A stretch of 64,000 nucleotides of DNA from Rhizobium sp. NFR07 (lineage in GTDB: Bacteria > Pseudomonadota > Alphaproteobacteria > Rhizobiales > Rhizobiaceae), in NCBI RefSeq assembly GCF_900111905.1, contig NZ_FOKM01000001.1:372001-436000 (forward strand), in the 5' to 3' direction. The notes beneath the pieces were generated by a model. That model saw only the letters and a program-made list of their open reading frames with translations. It was not told where the DNA came from and ran no database searches. Position numbers and translations under genes: made by a program. This document shows, in pieces, positions 44,852-54,736 of this stretch (positions within the stretch are counted from its first letter, which is position 1; each line of letters begins with the position of its first letter).

Positions 44852-46344
44852 CAGCGCTCACTCCGGCCATAAGCGGAAACGGCCGCGACCGGCACGTCCG
44901 TCGCGCGTGACCAGGGAGCTGCACCCACGGCCCGGCGCAAATCATACGCGGCCGATGCATGGCTTTCTGACTTATAAGGGCCAAGTGCATACCCGGCGGC
45001 CAAGCCGGTAGTCAGCGTGAATAGCGGGCCAAGGTCGATTGCGGCTGCCGAGATCGACGCCGCGATGAGTTGCGCGATGCTGGAGACGAGCGCCGCAAGA
45101 CCGACCGCCTTTTCCATTGGCAGCGCACCACGCCGTTTCAGGTGATATTTGACGAGGCTTGCCATGAAGGCGACAAACAACACTGCGCCGACAATGCCGA
45201 CATTGGCCAGAAGCGCGACGACAAAGCTCGATGTGCGGATGCTTCCGAGCCCGGCCCCGAGCCCGCTCGTATCGATGAAGGATATCAAAGCCTGCGCGTT
45301 CCAGCGCATCCGTTCCTCGCCGGACTGTGTCTCCAGCTTATTGGCAAGCACGACGCTCAGAAGATCGCCGATGCTCTGAGCGATGTGCGGGGTAAGCAGG
45401 ACGGTCATTACGGCGAGCGGGATGATGCCTGTACACAGGCCGACAAATCCAAGATGACGAATGCTCGCGGTGCGGCGAAGTATGCGGACCACGCAGAGAG
45501 CAAACAGCAGCAAGAAGATCGCGGCGCTCGCAACATAGGCCGTGGTCGATGTGCACAATAACAGCGCGACGAGCAGGGCAGCAGCCAGCAGAGGCAGAGC
45601 CCGCTGGGGATAGCCTTCCAGTATCAGCACCACGACGAACGAAAAAAGCGCCAGGGTGACGTAACCGAACACGCCGGCCTCGGAGAACGAGCCGACTATT
45701 CTCTTGAAACCTGCAATATCCCCGTCGTCCAGCATGCGGTAATTCGCGTTGCGGATCACCGAGAGCAGATATGCAGTTCCGGTCTTGTAGGTGACGAAAT
45801 CCAGGACTGCGAAGGCCAGACAGCCCACAGCGGTCACAATCAGTGCCTTGGCAAACAGAACCATGCCACCAAGCCGGGCAATGCCGCTGACGATAGCGAA
45901 ACATCCCAGATTGCCGAGCAGGTAGACCGACTGGGTAAAATTGCTGGACGTCGGGGCAAGCGGGGAGCTGACAATTCGATTGAGCTCACTGCCGCGCGCG
46001 ATTGAATAGACGACCGTAGCATTTTCGAACAGGCGGGGCAGGAAGACCGCCGTCAGCGCGCCATAGGCCGTGAAAAGCATGAGCCAGAAGCCTGGTCCTG
46101 GATATTGAAGGGAAGATAGGCTCGCAGTGAGCAACATCGGACGCAAAGAGACGATGGCAACGATGAAAACGAGCATGAAATGGAATGGCTGAATACTGGC
46201 CCCACCGACCGATTCAAGCTTGAGCGCCGCGGCCGCACCGAGCAGTGTGGAGAAGCAAAGGATGTAGATGGCCGACCGTGTGTTGTTGAACATGGCGTAG
46301 GCCCCGGCAGCAGCAAATAGAAATCCAATCAACTCTATCTTCAT
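44851..46344 (-). CDS. O-antigen/EPS polymerase-like membrane protein (Wzy-like)
   Basis: About 497 residues from the ATG at 46344. It has at least ten hydrophobic helices (LIGFLFAAAGAYAMF, FMLVFIVAIVSLRPMLL, ALFSFVVVLILEGY, LLAAALLVALLLCTS, FVVALLANVGIVGAVLFVAFMA). A large loop near 360-410 contains GEERMRWNAQALISFIDTSGLGAGLGSIRTSS, resembling the Wzy_C-type motif with conserved Arg and Gly. Its stop overlaps the Wzz gene start. Between exoY and wzz it is the logical polymerase; sequence alone is weakly diagnostic for Wzy. Confidence 0.75.
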   Translation of the reverse strand: MKIELIGFLFAAAGAYAMFNNTRSAIYILCFSTLLGAAAALKLESVGGASIQPFHFMLVFIVAIVSLRPMLLTASLSSLQYPGPGFWLMLFTAYGALTAVFLPRLFENATVVYSIARGSELNRIVSSPLAPTSSNFTQSVYLLGNLGCFAIVSGIARLGGMVLFAKALIVTAVGCLAFAVLDFVTYKTGTAYLLSVIRNANYRMLDDGDIAGFKRIVGSFSEAGVFGYVTLALFSFVVVLILEGYPQRALPLLAAALLVALLLCTSTTAYVASAAIFLLLFALCVVRILRRTASIRHLGFVGLCTGIIPLAVMTVLLTPHIAQSIGDLLSVVLANKLETQSGEERMRWNAQALISFIDTSGLGAGLGSIRTSSFVVALLANVGIVGAVLFVAFMASLVKYHLKRRGALPMEKAVGLAALVSSIAQLIAASISAAAIDLGPLFTLTTGLAAGYALGPYKSESHASAAYDLRRAVGAAPWSRATDVPVAAVSAYGRSER

Positions 46345-46397
46345 GCCGTATCCCCGCCTGGCCATGATATTGCTGAATTGATCTTTGGCTTTACGCC

Positions 46398-47117
46398 TTA
46401 ATACGACCCCCTTCGCATCAGCAAAATCGGCAATGTTTTCAGCATGATGATGACATCCCTCCAGAAGGACCAGTGATTGCAGTAGCGGCAATCGAGCTGG
46501 ACGCGCTCGGGATAGGAAATGTCACTTCGACCACTGATCTGCCATGCCCCGGTCAAGCCCGGACGTGTCGAGAAATAAGCCTGCGCGTCGCCGCCGTAAT
46601 ATTGGATCTCGTCGGCGACGACCGGTCTTGGCCCAACCATGCTCATGTGCCCGATCAGCACATTGAAGAGCTGGGGAAGTTCATCGATGCTGGTGCGGCG
46701 CAACGCGCCACCAATCAACGTGATGCGAGGATCCTGCTTCAGCTTTCTCGAACTGTGCCACTCCGCCGCCGCCCAATCATGCGCCAGCAGATACTGTCTC
46801 AGCTTTTCTTCCGCCCCCATTTCCATCGTTCGGAACTTCAGGCACGGAAAACTTCGCCCTGCAAAGCCGATCCGCCGTTGAACGAAGAAGACCGGCCCGC
46901 CATCGAGCATCTTGATCGCAATCGAGGTGATAATCATCACCGGTGCTGCAATGCACAGTGCGACCAACGCCACCAAAACGTCAAAGGCTCTTTTGGCACC
47001 GCCTCCCAAAGGCGTAGTGCGCTGCACTTTAGGCATTTCGCTGCTGGAATATGTAAACTTCTGATTTATTGGATCGTAAGAAAGTACACCATTCTGATAA
47101 TTGGAGTTGATATCCAT
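46398..47117 (-). CDS. exoY: Undecaprenyl-phosphate sugar-1-phosphate transferase, ExoY-like
   Basis: A 239-residue initiating transferase. One transmembrane or re-entrant helix (VLVALVALCIAAPVMIITSIAI, about residues 48-70) precedes the catalytic domain: KMLDGGPVFFVQRRIGFAG, FPCLKFRTM, LRRTSIDELPQLFNVLIGHMSMVGPRP and PGLTGAWQISGRSD. These are the standard motifs of the PglC/ExoY group. It transfers the first sugar phosphate to the lipid carrier and heads the leftward seven-gene operon. A short dyad CAAGG-N9-CCTTG (47147-47165) lies just upstream. Confidence 0.92.
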   Translation of the reverse strand: MDINSNYQNGVLSYDPINQKFTYSSSEMPKVQRTTPLGGGAKRAFDVLVALVALCIAAPVMIITSIAIKMLDGGPVFFVQRRIGFAGRSFPCLKFRTMEMGAEEKLRQYLLAHDWAAAEWHSSRKLKQDPRITLIGGALRRTSIDELPQLFNVLIGHMSMVGPRPVVADEIQYYGGDAQAYFSTRPGLTGAWQISGRSDISYPERVQLDCRYCNHWSFWRDVIIMLKTLPILLMRRGSY

Positions 47118-47349
47118 TTTATCTCTCCAAATACAAGACTAACAAGCAAGGATAACTTTACCTTGATCTGTTTTTCATGGATTTGTCTGTAACCGAGGTC
47201 ATATTCGGCCGATTGATACTAGAAATATTTATACCTTCGGCGGAAGGCGGGCTCATTGGAGGCCAAGGCGCCGCGCTGCAGTGCCTAATTCGTGGACCGT
47301 GAGGTCTGACATCGTCTGGAAGTTGCTTGCCGTTCCATGGGGGTTCGAA

Positions 47350-48042
47350 ATGTCGAACAGGGTGAAGGAAGCTGCTTGTGAAGATTGGGATGCGGGGGGA
47401 AGTTATCTTCAGCTGCTCGGAACTGAGCTGTGTGACAAGTTGATCAAAGGAAGAACCGTCAAGTTCTTCAAAAAGAAAGATATTGTCATGCGGCGCGCGA
47501 CGGGCGGAAACCAGTTCCTGCTGGTTCGGTCCGGTCAGATCAAGGTTGCCGCATGTCTCGTCGACGGGCGGGAGTTCGTAGTCGATACGCTTGCCAGCGG
47601 CGGCGTCTTCGGTGAACTCGATGTGTTGCGGCGCACACCTTCACCTTTCGAGGCACATGCCCTGAGCGCCTGCGAGATATGGCTCCTGGACGGAACGATC
47701 GTGCGCGATGCTGCGATGCGGGACGCCGTCCTCAGCAATAATCTGCTTCAGCATGTTTCCGCCCAGGCGCAAAAACTTGAAACCCGGCTGCTGACGCTGG
47801 CATCGGCAAGCATTTCCTTTCGGCTGGCCAATGCCCTGTTGCGACTGGGACAGCTCGATTCCCCTTTTCCGCAGGCGCAGATCTATATTTCGCAGCAGGA
47901 GCTGGCCTCGATGCTCCCGGCTTCCCGGGAAAAGGTCAACCGATGCCTGCGTTACTGGGAAAGAAGCCGGATCGTGCATCTCGCACCCGGCTCCATCACC
48001 ATCACCAATCCGCGAGCGCTCCATGATTATGCAACGGCGTAA
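47350..48042 (+). CDS. Crp/Fnr family transcriptional regulator
   Basis: About 230 residues from the ATG at 47350, preceded by GGGGG; a GTG at 47281 is possible. The cyclic-nucleotide-binding-like beta barrel (FLLVRSGQIKVAACLVDGREFVVDTLASGGVFGELDVL) is followed by the dimer helix and a winged HTH (YISQQELASMLPASREKVNRCLRYWERSRIV). No Cys cluster for FNR-type iron-sulphur is visible. It diverges from exoY and leads the heptose/glycosyltransferase operon, so it likely controls both directions of the cluster. Confidence 0.85.
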   Translation: MSNRVKEAACEDWDAGGSYLQLLGTELCDKLIKGRTVKFFKKKDIVMRRATGGNQFLLVRSGQIKVAACLVDGREFVVDTLASGGVFGELDVLRRTPSPFEAHALSACEIWLLDGTIVRDAAMRDAVLSNNLLQHVSAQAQKLETRLLTLASASISFRLANALLRLGQLDSPFPQAQIYISQQELASMLPASREKVNRCLRYWERSRIVHLAPGSITITNPRALHDYATA

Positions 48043-48205
48043 CGAGGAGGCTACGGCCACCACCCATGTGTCGGGCGTCGTCTCGAGCCCAATGCGCGAG
48101 CGCATGCTTCGCGATGCACTCCTAGCAAGAAAGAGCAGAGCGGCCGCATCGCGGAAATCGCCGCGTGCAGGCAGATATCGGCCGGTCAGGCGGGAGACGA
48201 GCAGG

Positions 48206-49858
48206 ATGATACGAAGCCTCTCTGAAATCACGCAGCCGAGCTTCAGCACACGCGCCGACGTCTGCGTCATCGGTGCCGGGATGGCCGGCCTTTACATGGC
48301 ACGCCAGCTCGCAAGTTACGGCTTGCGGACCGTCCTCGTGGAAAGCGGAAGCGCCAGAACGGGACACTCCGCAAACGACCTCAACGAGATCTCCGACGAG
48401 CATGGCTGTTACCAATGGCCAGTCACCGGTCGCGCGCGCGGGCTGGGTGGCAGTTCCTCCGTCTGGGGCGGCAAGATGATGCCGCTTTCTTCGAGCGACA
48501 TGGCCGAGCGCCCGCATATCGACGCACCTGCATGGCCGCTGAGCCACGAGGCACTCCTTGAAGGGCTGACCGAAATCGAGGCGCTGTTCAAGCTCGATGA
48601 CGGTACCTATGAGGAAGGCGCACCGCCGCATTTCCGGACAGGCGTGGAATTGCCGCAAGGCGATCCGGATTTCGCGGTTCGCTGGGCCAAGTGGACCCGT
48701 TTTCGACGCGGCAATATCTGGCGGATCCTGAAAGATCAGCTGGCCAATCACCCCTTTGCGGAAATATGGACGAACGCAACGGTCGACGATTTTTCGATCG
48801 ATCGCTGGTCGCAGCGGCTGGTCTCGTTACACTGCCGCGACGATGCCGGTCGGACACTCGACGTCCAGGCCGATCATTTCGCGCTGGCGGCGGGCACGAT
48901 CGAAAGCACGCGCCTTCTTCTCATGCTGGACAGATGCGGGGACGACCGCATCTTCGGTTCCTGCGACGCTTTGGGCCGTTACTTTCAGGATCATCTCGAT
49001 GCGCATGTCGGCCGGCTGGCAGTCTGCGATCCTGACCGTTTCGACCGCCTGCTTGCACCCCGGTACAGGCGGATGCAGAGGCGTAGTCCTCATATCGAAC
49101 TGACGGAGCGCGCCCAGACAGACGACGGCGTGGCGTCTGCCTTCGTGCACATGACGGTCGATCTCTCGCAAAACGAGACGCTCGGAGCCGTCAAGCGGCT
49201 GACCAAACGTATCGAGATGAACGACTACGAGGGCCTGCTGGGAGAGTTTCAGAGATCCCGGCTCGCTCCCGGCTCGCTCGGCCGGCTGGTTGCGCGTCGG
49301 CTGTACCACCATACCTTGTTCATGCCCGGGGATGTCGGCTTCAACCTGCGTATCTGCATCGAGCAGGCACCGAGGAGCGAAAATCGCATCCTCCTGGCCG
49401 ACACCAAAGATCGCCTCGGCATGCCGAAGGTGAATCTTAGGTGGCGGCCGGGCGATATCGACGAGCGGACGTTTCGCAGCACCGTCTCCCGATTGTCGGC
49501 CTATTGGCATCGACAGGGTCTCGACAGGATTTGCGCGATCGACTGGCTTGCCTGCGCGTTGCCCGGTGCTTCCATCATCGAGGCGGCACAGGATTATGCC
49601 CATCCTTCGGGGACGGCTAGGATGGGCACGGACGTCCGTCATTCCGTCGTCGGCATCGATCTGGATTGTCATCACGTCGCCAATCTCAGCGTCGTCAGCG
49701 CGGCCTGTTTTCCGAGCTCGGGCAGCGCCAATCCGAGCCTGACCATCATGCTGCTGGCCTGGCGTGCGGCCCGTGCCGTCAGTCGGCGAATGGGCCGATG
49801 GGCAGGCAATGCGCAGACCAACCCTGGCATGAAAATCAGGGAGGCAGCCAATGCTTGA
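48206..49858 (+). CDS. GMC family oxidoreductase
   Basis: About 550 residues from the ATG at 48206 (GGGAG upstream; earlier in-frame starts at 48029 and 48092 would add a basic leader). VCVIGAGMAGLYMARQLASYG is the FAD-binding motif, GLGGSSSVWGGKMMP near 90 the second GMC motif, LAAGTIESTRLLLML near 230 and DYAHPSGTARMG near 475 the C-terminal active-site His region. Such flavoenzymes oxidise sugar or polyol alcohols. Within a polysaccharide operon it may oxidise a lipid-linked or nucleotide sugar; no substrate is assignable. Its end overlaps the next gene by eight bases. Confidence 0.82.
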   Translation: MIRSLSEITQPSFSTRADVCVIGAGMAGLYMARQLASYGLRTVLVESGSARTGHSANDLNEISDEHGCYQWPVTGRARGLGGSSSVWGGKMMPLSSSDMAERPHIDAPAWPLSHEALLEGLTEIEALFKLDDGTYEEGAPPHFRTGVELPQGDPDFAVRWAKWTRFRRGNIWRILKDQLANHPFAEIWTNATVDDFSIDRWSQRLVSLHCRDDAGRTLDVQADHFALAAGTIESTRLLLMLDRCGDDRIFGSCDALGRYFQDHLDAHVGRLAVCDPDRFDRLLAPRYRRMQRRSPHIELTERAQTDDGVASAFVHMTVDLSQNETLGAVKRLTKRIEMNDYEGLLGEFQRSRLAPGSLGRLVARRLYHHTLFMPGDVGFNLRICIEQAPRSENRILLADTKDRLGMPKVNLRWRPGDIDERTFRSTVSRLSAYWHRQGLDRICAIDWLACALPGASIIEAAQDYAHPSGTARMGTDVRHSVVGIDLDCHHVANLSVVSAACFPSSGSANPSLTIMLLAWRAARAVSRRMGRWAGNAQTNPGMKIREAANA

Positions 49859-51233
49859 CGCGGCGCCTCAATCTTCAGCGATAACTGGAGAAGCTCTGAC
49901 TCGAGACAGGGTGACGCCGCCGTCATTGGCAGCGTCCGCGAATGACGGGTTCATCCCAAAAACCGCCCTGCGTCCGGCAAGCCTGCGGACGATAGACAGG
50001 ATCGTCGTCATCAACGACTTCTCCATAGCCAGAGGAGGGGGCACCGCACTGGCGCTTCTTTCTGTCCGGCTGCTGAGAGAAACCGGCGTTCGCGTCACCT
50101 ATATCTGCGGCGACGATGGGCAGAACCCCGAGTTTTCGGCACTCGATGTCGAGGTCGTGGCACTGAGAGGCGATCCGATCCTCTCCGCCAAACGGCACCG
50201 TGCCATGATCGAGGGGCTTCACAACGCCCGCGCCCGGGAGATGGTAGAGCGCTGGGTTGCGGCCAACGATAGCGCCGGCACGGTCTATCATGTCCATGGC
50301 TGGTCGAAGATCATGTCGCCTGCCGTATTCGAGGCACTGGCGCCGGTCTCACATCGGACGGTGCTGCATGCCCACGACTTCTTTCTCGCCTGCCCGAACG
50401 GCTCATTTTACGACTACCGCCGCGAAATGCCGTGCGGATGCAAGCCGCTCGCGGCAGGGTGCGTGCTGCGCAATTGCGACAAACGCAACTACGCCCAGAA
50501 GCTGTGGCGTGTCGCACGATCAAGCCGGCTGAGATCGCTGCTTTTCGCGCCAAACCGCCGCTACGGACGTGTTCTACTTATTCACCAGGGCATGGCCGGC
50601 GATTTCAGGCAGGCCGGCTATACTGATGAAGCGCTGCATGCTCTTCGCAACCCGACCGTCCCGTTTCAGGCGGATCGCGTTCGAGCAGAGGACAATCGTG
50701 ACTTCTTCTACATCGGCCGGCTTGAACCGGAAAAAGGCATTCTGGAAGCGGCAGCGGCGGCTTCAACGGCCGGCGTTCGACTGACCGTCATCGGAGACGG
50801 TCCATTGCGTACCCGCATCGCCGGGATGGGCGAGGCCGTAAAGGTGCTTGGTTGGCTGTCCCACGAGGAGATCGGCCGCGCGGTGCGCCAGGCACGCGCC
50901 TTGATCATGTCGAGCCGCTATCCCGAACCCTTCGGCCTTGTCGCCGTCGAGGCATCCACAAGCGGCATTCCGGTCATACTCCCCCACACGGCCTGCCTTG
51001 CGCGGGACATGACGGCAGCGGGCATCGGCCTTGCCTGCGATATGGGCAACCCTCACCAACTCGCCCAGGCGGTCGCGACGATCCGGGACATGGGTCATGA
51101 CGACATCCGCCGGATGAGCATTCGCGCCCATGCGGGCTTGTCCCGGCTCTCAACTACACCGGACGAATGGCGAGACGGGCTTCTGGCCCAATACCTCTCA
51201 TTGGTTCACACCGCCTCGGAGGATAGCCAATGA
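49851..51233 (+). CDS. Glycosyltransferase family 4
   Basis: A 460-residue GT-B enzyme, longer than usual by an N-terminal stretch of about 40 residues. The first domain has VVINDFSIARGGGTALALLSVRLL and the Cys-rich CGCKPLAAGCVLRNCDKRNYAQKLWR insert that occurs in some GT4 transferases. The second has FFYIGRLEPEKGILEAAAAA and SSRYPEPFGLVAVEASTSGIPVI (E-x7-E). The start overlaps the GMC stop and the end overlaps hldD (ATGA). It adds a sugar of the repeat unit. Confidence 0.87.
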   Translation: MLDAAPQSSAITGEALTRDRVTPPSLAASANDGFIPKTALRPASLRTIDRIVVINDFSIARGGGTALALLSVRLLRETGVRVTYICGDDGQNPEFSALDVEVVALRGDPILSAKRHRAMIEGLHNARAREMVERWVAANDSAGTVYHVHGWSKIMSPAVFEALAPVSHRTVLHAHDFFLACPNGSFYDYRREMPCGCKPLAAGCVLRNCDKRNYAQKLWRVARSSRLRSLLFAPNRRYGRVLLIHQGMAGDFRQAGYTDEALHALRNPTVPFQADRVRAEDNRDFFYIGRLEPEKGILEAAAAASTAGVRLTVIGDGPLRTRIAGMGEAVKVLGWLSHEEIGRAVRQARALIMSSRYPEPFGLVAVEASTSGIPVILPHTACLARDMTAAGIGLACDMGNPHQLAQAVATIRDMGHDDIRRMSIRAHAGLSRLSTTPDEWRDGLLAQYLSLVHTASEDSQ

Positions 51234-52222
51234 TGAACGATATGAAAGTCGTCGTGACTGGCGCCTCCGGCTTCATCGGTTCTAATATTGCCAACACGCT
51301 TGCGGCCGAGGGCGTCGATGTCATCGCCTGCGACTGGTTCGGCAGCGACGAACGCTGGCGCAATCTTCAGGATGCCAGGCTTGAGGAGATCGTGGCTCCC
51401 GAAGAGCTGCTGGCCTGGCTCGCCAGGCCGGAGAACCACGTAGACGCCATCATCCATATGGGAGCGATTTCCGCGACGACCGAGCTGGATGTCGACAAGA
51501 TCGTCCAGAACAATGTCCGCCTCAGCCTCGCCCTCTGGGATTATTGCAGGGAGCGCGATGTCGCTTTCGTCTACGCCTCCTCAGCGGCCACGTATGGCGA
51601 TGGATCGCGGGGATTCTCCGGGGACGACGACGAGGCCGCGCTCGCCCGGCTCAATCCGCTCAACGCCTATGGCTGGAGCAAGCATGTGGTCGACCGCCGC
51701 ATTGCGGCCGACGTTGCGCGAGGCAGGCGCGTTCCCAAACGCTGGGCGGGCCTGAAGTTCTACAACGTCTATGGTCCACGCGAACGCCACAAGCGGGAGA
51801 TGCGCTCCGTCGTGCACCAGATCTGGCAGCGCGAAACATCGGGCGAGCAGGTAAGGCTCTTCAAGTCCGACAACCCGGACTATCCCGATGGCGGCCAGCT
51901 GCGTGATTTCATCCATGTCGACGACTGCGTGCATGTGGTGCGGCGCGCATTGGAATCCTCGGAAATAGGGGGGATTTTCGATGTCGGCACCGGCCGGGCG
52001 CGGACGTTTCACGATCTTGCGCTCGCCGTCTTCAAGGCGCTCGGCAAGGCGCCGTCGATCGAATTCATCGAGATGCCCGACCAGCTACGCGGGCGCTACC
52101 AGTATTTCACCCAGGCCAATACCGCGAGACTCGTTGCAAACGGTCTCGCCCCGAATTTTCGATCTTTGGAAGAGGGAGTGGCGAATTATGTCGACTGGTT
52201 ATCAGCGCATCCTGGTCGATAG
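51230..52222 (+). CDS. hldD: ADP-L-glycero-D-manno-heptose 6-epimerase
   Basis: A 330-residue short-chain-dehydrogenase-fold epimerase. VTGASGFIGSNIANTL is the NADP site at the N-terminus, ASSAATYGDG near 117 and YGWSKHVVD near 145 give the catalytic S/T and Y-x3-K, and LKFYNVYGPRERHK near 176 is typical of HldD. It turns ADP-D-glycero-heptose into the L-glycero form. With hldE, gmhB and a GT9 transferase downstream it shows that heptose is made for this polymer or for LPS core. Confidence 0.92.
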   Translation: MMNDMKVVVTGASGFIGSNIANTLAAEGVDVIACDWFGSDERWRNLQDARLEEIVAPEELLAWLARPENHVDAIIHMGAISATTELDVDKIVQNNVRLSLALWDYCRERDVAFVYASSAATYGDGSRGFSGDDDEAALARLNPLNAYGWSKHVVDRRIAADVARGRRVPKRWAGLKFYNVYGPRERHKREMRSVVHQIWQRETSGEQVRLFKSDNPDYPDGGQLRDFIHVDDCVHVVRRALESSEIGGIFDVGTGRARTFHDLALAVFKALGKAPSIEFIEMPDQLRGRYQYFTQANTARLVANGLAPNFRSLEEGVANYVDWLSAHPGR

Positions 52223-53531
52223 GGGGCCGAAGCCCTTCGGCCGCCGCAATCGCTGGGAAAACGACGAGGGAATCGCCGTTGCCGACGGTGCCTCGACAGT
52301 TGCTCCCGGAATTGGCTCGGCCTATCCGCCAAATATTCTTGCGCCGGGACTGCGTATCCGCCTCTTCAACGTGAAATACAGCCCGAACCTCGGCGACGGG
52401 CTGCTTTCGGAATGCATGGAACATGCACTGGTCGAACTCGGCGCCAATCGCGACAGCTGGTCGATCGACCTGGCCGCTCGCAAGGCATATGGCGACGGCA
52501 TTCCGGGACGATCGCAGATCCTGTCCGCGCTCGACGCCATGCCGGGAGCAATCCGCCCCCATGTCATCCGCATCCCGCTCGCCATGCAGGCCCGGCGCAA
52601 ATGGCGTCCTCATTACGCCGAGCACCTGGCGGGAGCCAACGCAGCCGTGATCGGCGGGGGAAACCTGATTTCCGATATCGACCTGAACTTTCCGACAAAG
52701 CTCGGGCTGGCGGTCCAGGAGATCGAAAGAATCGGCATTCCGTTCGTGATCTACGGATCCGGCGTGACGGGCCATTGGACGCGGCGCGGCGCCGAAATGC
52801 TGCGCAAGACGTTTTCCAGCCGCCTGTTGCGCGGCGTCTATGTCCGCGATCTTGCCTCGAAACATCTCTGGGACGACCGGCTGGGCCAATCGAGCGGCCA
52901 TGAGGCGACGGTCGTGCCGGATCCGGGGCTGCTTGCTTCCCGGTACATTCCCCCGGCAAGGCGGCACGATTCAGGTCCCAAATTGGCCGGCGTCGGCGTC
53001 ATGAGCCATATCGCCATCCGCTATCATTGCGACATCGCCCCCGACCAGAAGGCGCTGGAAGACTGGTATGTCGGGCTCGTCGCGACGCTTGCGGCAAAGG
53101 GCATGCATGTCGTCGTGTTCACCAATGGCAGCCCGGAGGATGTTTCCTATCTCGCCAGGATCCGGCCGCGACTGGATGCGATCGGCGGTAGCATTTCCTT
53201 CCCGGTCGCACATCAGCCGACACAGCTCTGCCAGATCATCTCCAGCCTGAACGTCCTCATCGCATATCGTATGCACGCGGTGATCGCCTCCTATTCCTAC
53301 CGGGTACCGTCGGTCGCTCTTGCCTGGGATCCGAAGCTCAAGTCGTTCATGAGTTCGGTCGGTCGGGAGAACTATCTTTGCGATGTCCGCACGAGCAATC
53401 CGGCGAAGACCGCAGAACTTGCGATCAAGGCGATGGCGGAGGGGATAGATGAGCGGGCGCATTCAGCCGTCCTCGGCAACGCCTGGCAAGGCATCTCGCG
53501 ACTGCTCCAACGTCTGGAGCGCGAACCATGA
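52188..53531 (+). CDS. Polysaccharide pyruvyl transferase family protein
   Basis: About 447 residues from the ATG at 52188, which has GGGAG upstream and overlaps hldD by 35 bases. The CsaB/PS_pyruv_trans fold shows FNVKYSPNLGDGLLSECMEHAL near residue 60, AVIGGGNLISDIDL near 155, YGSGVTGHWTRRG near 190 and the conserved Arg-Met-His site LIAYRMHAVIASYSY near 360. It would place a ketal pyruvate on a sugar. Such pyruvylation gives negative charge to exopolysaccharides such as succinoglycan and xanthan. Confidence 0.82.
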   Translation: MSTGYQRILVDRGPKPFGRRNRWENDEGIAVADGASTVAPGIGSAYPPNILAPGLRIRLFNVKYSPNLGDGLLSECMEHALVELGANRDSWSIDLAARKAYGDGIPGRSQILSALDAMPGAIRPHVIRIPLAMQARRKWRPHYAEHLAGANAAVIGGGNLISDIDLNFPTKLGLAVQEIERIGIPFVIYGSGVTGHWTRRGAEMLRKTFSSRLLRGVYVRDLASKHLWDDRLGQSSGHEATVVPDPGLLASRYIPPARRHDSGPKLAGVGVMSHIAIRYHCDIAPDQKALEDWYVGLVATLAAKGMHVVVFTNGSPEDVSYLARIRPRLDAIGGSISFPVAHQPTQLCQIISSLNVLIAYRMHAVIASYSYRVPSVALAWDPKLKSFMSSVGRENYLCDVRTSNPAKTAELAIKAMAEGIDERAHSAVLGNAWQGISRLLQRLEREP

Positions 53532-54736
53532 CGGCGGTCCTCGAACGGCAGACAGAACTCGAGGGCCTGTGCCACGCCCTGCAGGACTGGATGTTCCTGA
53601 AGGCGCTGCCGTTCTGGGCGACAACGGGACGCGACGGCGAACAAGGCTTCGTGGAATGCCTGGACCTGGCGGGGCGTCCGCACTCGGTCGGGTTCAAGCG
53701 GACACGGGTTCATGCACGACAGATCTACGTTTTCAGCCATGCCCATACGCTCGGCTACGGGCGGGGGCTGGAGGCCGCCCGTGGCGGGCTCGACTTCCTT
53801 CTGGCCCATGGCTGGGCGCCTCACGGCGGCTGGGTGGTTTCGATGGGAGAAACGGGAGGGATCGTCAACGAGGAGATCGATCTCTACGACCAGGCCTTCG
53901 TCCTGCTGGCATTTGCGTGGTGGATGCGGGCGAGCGGCAGCCGGGACGTTCTTCCATGGATCGACCGGACACTTGAGATCATCGACGAGCGGTTGCTGCG
54001 TGTCGGCCCGGACGGTCAAGCCGATGGCTGGAACAGCCGCGGGCCACACGACAAGGTTCTGCTGCAGAACCCCCATATGCATCTGCTGGAGGCGCTGCTC
54101 GCGCTCTACGCCATGGTGCCCGGCATCGGCATCAGGCGGCGGATCGCGCAGATCATCCGCCTGTTCGAAACGCGGTTCTTCGATCCCGTCTCGGGATCGC
54201 TCGGCGAATATTATGACGAAGGCTGGGGTCGAATCACATCGGAACAAGGGCATCTGGTAGAGCCCGGTCATCACTTCGAATGGTATTGGCTGCTTCGCCG
54301 GGCCGAGCCGGTCATCGGCCGCTATCTCAGGGAGCCGGCCGAGCGACTTTACAGCTTCGCCCGGCAATATGGGGTAGACCAGAAAACGGGCTATATCCAC
54401 GACGTCCTGACGAGCAATGGAAGCATCCACAACGACCACCACCGCTCCTGGCCGCAGACGGAATATATCAAGGCCATGCTCGGCCGGGCAGATGCCACCG
54501 GGCAGCTCGAGCAGGATGAACTGGAAAGAGCGCTTCGCGTGCTACAGCACGACTATCTCGATCCGGCACCTGAAGGCTGCTGGATCGATCATCTCGATGC
54601 ATCGGGAAAAGCCTGCGTCTCGGCCATACCCGCCAGCACGCTTTATCACCTGTTTCTCGCCACAGCCGAATTGATGCGTCTTCAACACGTCTGGCGGACG
54701 CCGGATCTCAGAGGGGAAGCCTATCATGAACATTGA
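53528..54736 (+). CDS. AGE family epimerase/isomerase
   Basis: A 402-residue (alpha/alpha)6-barrel protein of the N-acylglucosamine 2-epimerase/mannose isomerase group. Recognisable parts are KRTRVHARQIYVFSHAHTLG near residue 58, GGWVVSMGETGGIV near 102, QNPHMHLLEALLALY near 180, LVEPGHHFEWYWLL near 255 and DHHRSWPQTEYIKA near 315, which include the catalytic His pair. It interconverts ketose and aldose or epimerises at C-2. It overlaps both neighbours in the heptose operon. A sedoheptulose-phosphate isomerase role in place of GmhA is possible but unproven. Confidence 0.82.
   Translation: MTAVLERQTELEGLCHALQDWMFLKALPFWATTGRDGEQGFVECLDLAGRPHSVGFKRTRVHARQIYVFSHAHTLGYGRGLEAARGGLDFLLAHGWAPHGGWVVSMGETGGIVNEEIDLYDQAFVLLAFAWWMRASGSRDVLPWIDRTLEIIDERLLRVGPDGQADGWNSRGPHDKVLLQNPHMHLLEALLALYAMVPGIGIRRRIAQIIRLFETRFFDPVSGSLGEYYDEGWGRITSEQGHLVEPGHHFEWYWLLRRAEPVIGRYLREPAERLYSFARQYGVDQKTGYIHDVLTSNGSIHNDHHRSWPQTEYIKAMLGRADATGQLEQDELERALRVLQHDYLDPAPEGCWIDHLDASGKACVSAIPASTLYHLFLATAELMRLQHVWRTPDLRGEAYHEH

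Noticed and set aside
47147..47165. CAAGG-N9-CCTTG dyad upstream of exoY as a Crp-family operator
   Set aside because: It does not match TGTGA/TCACA or TTGAT/ATCAA half sites; mentioned only beside exoY.
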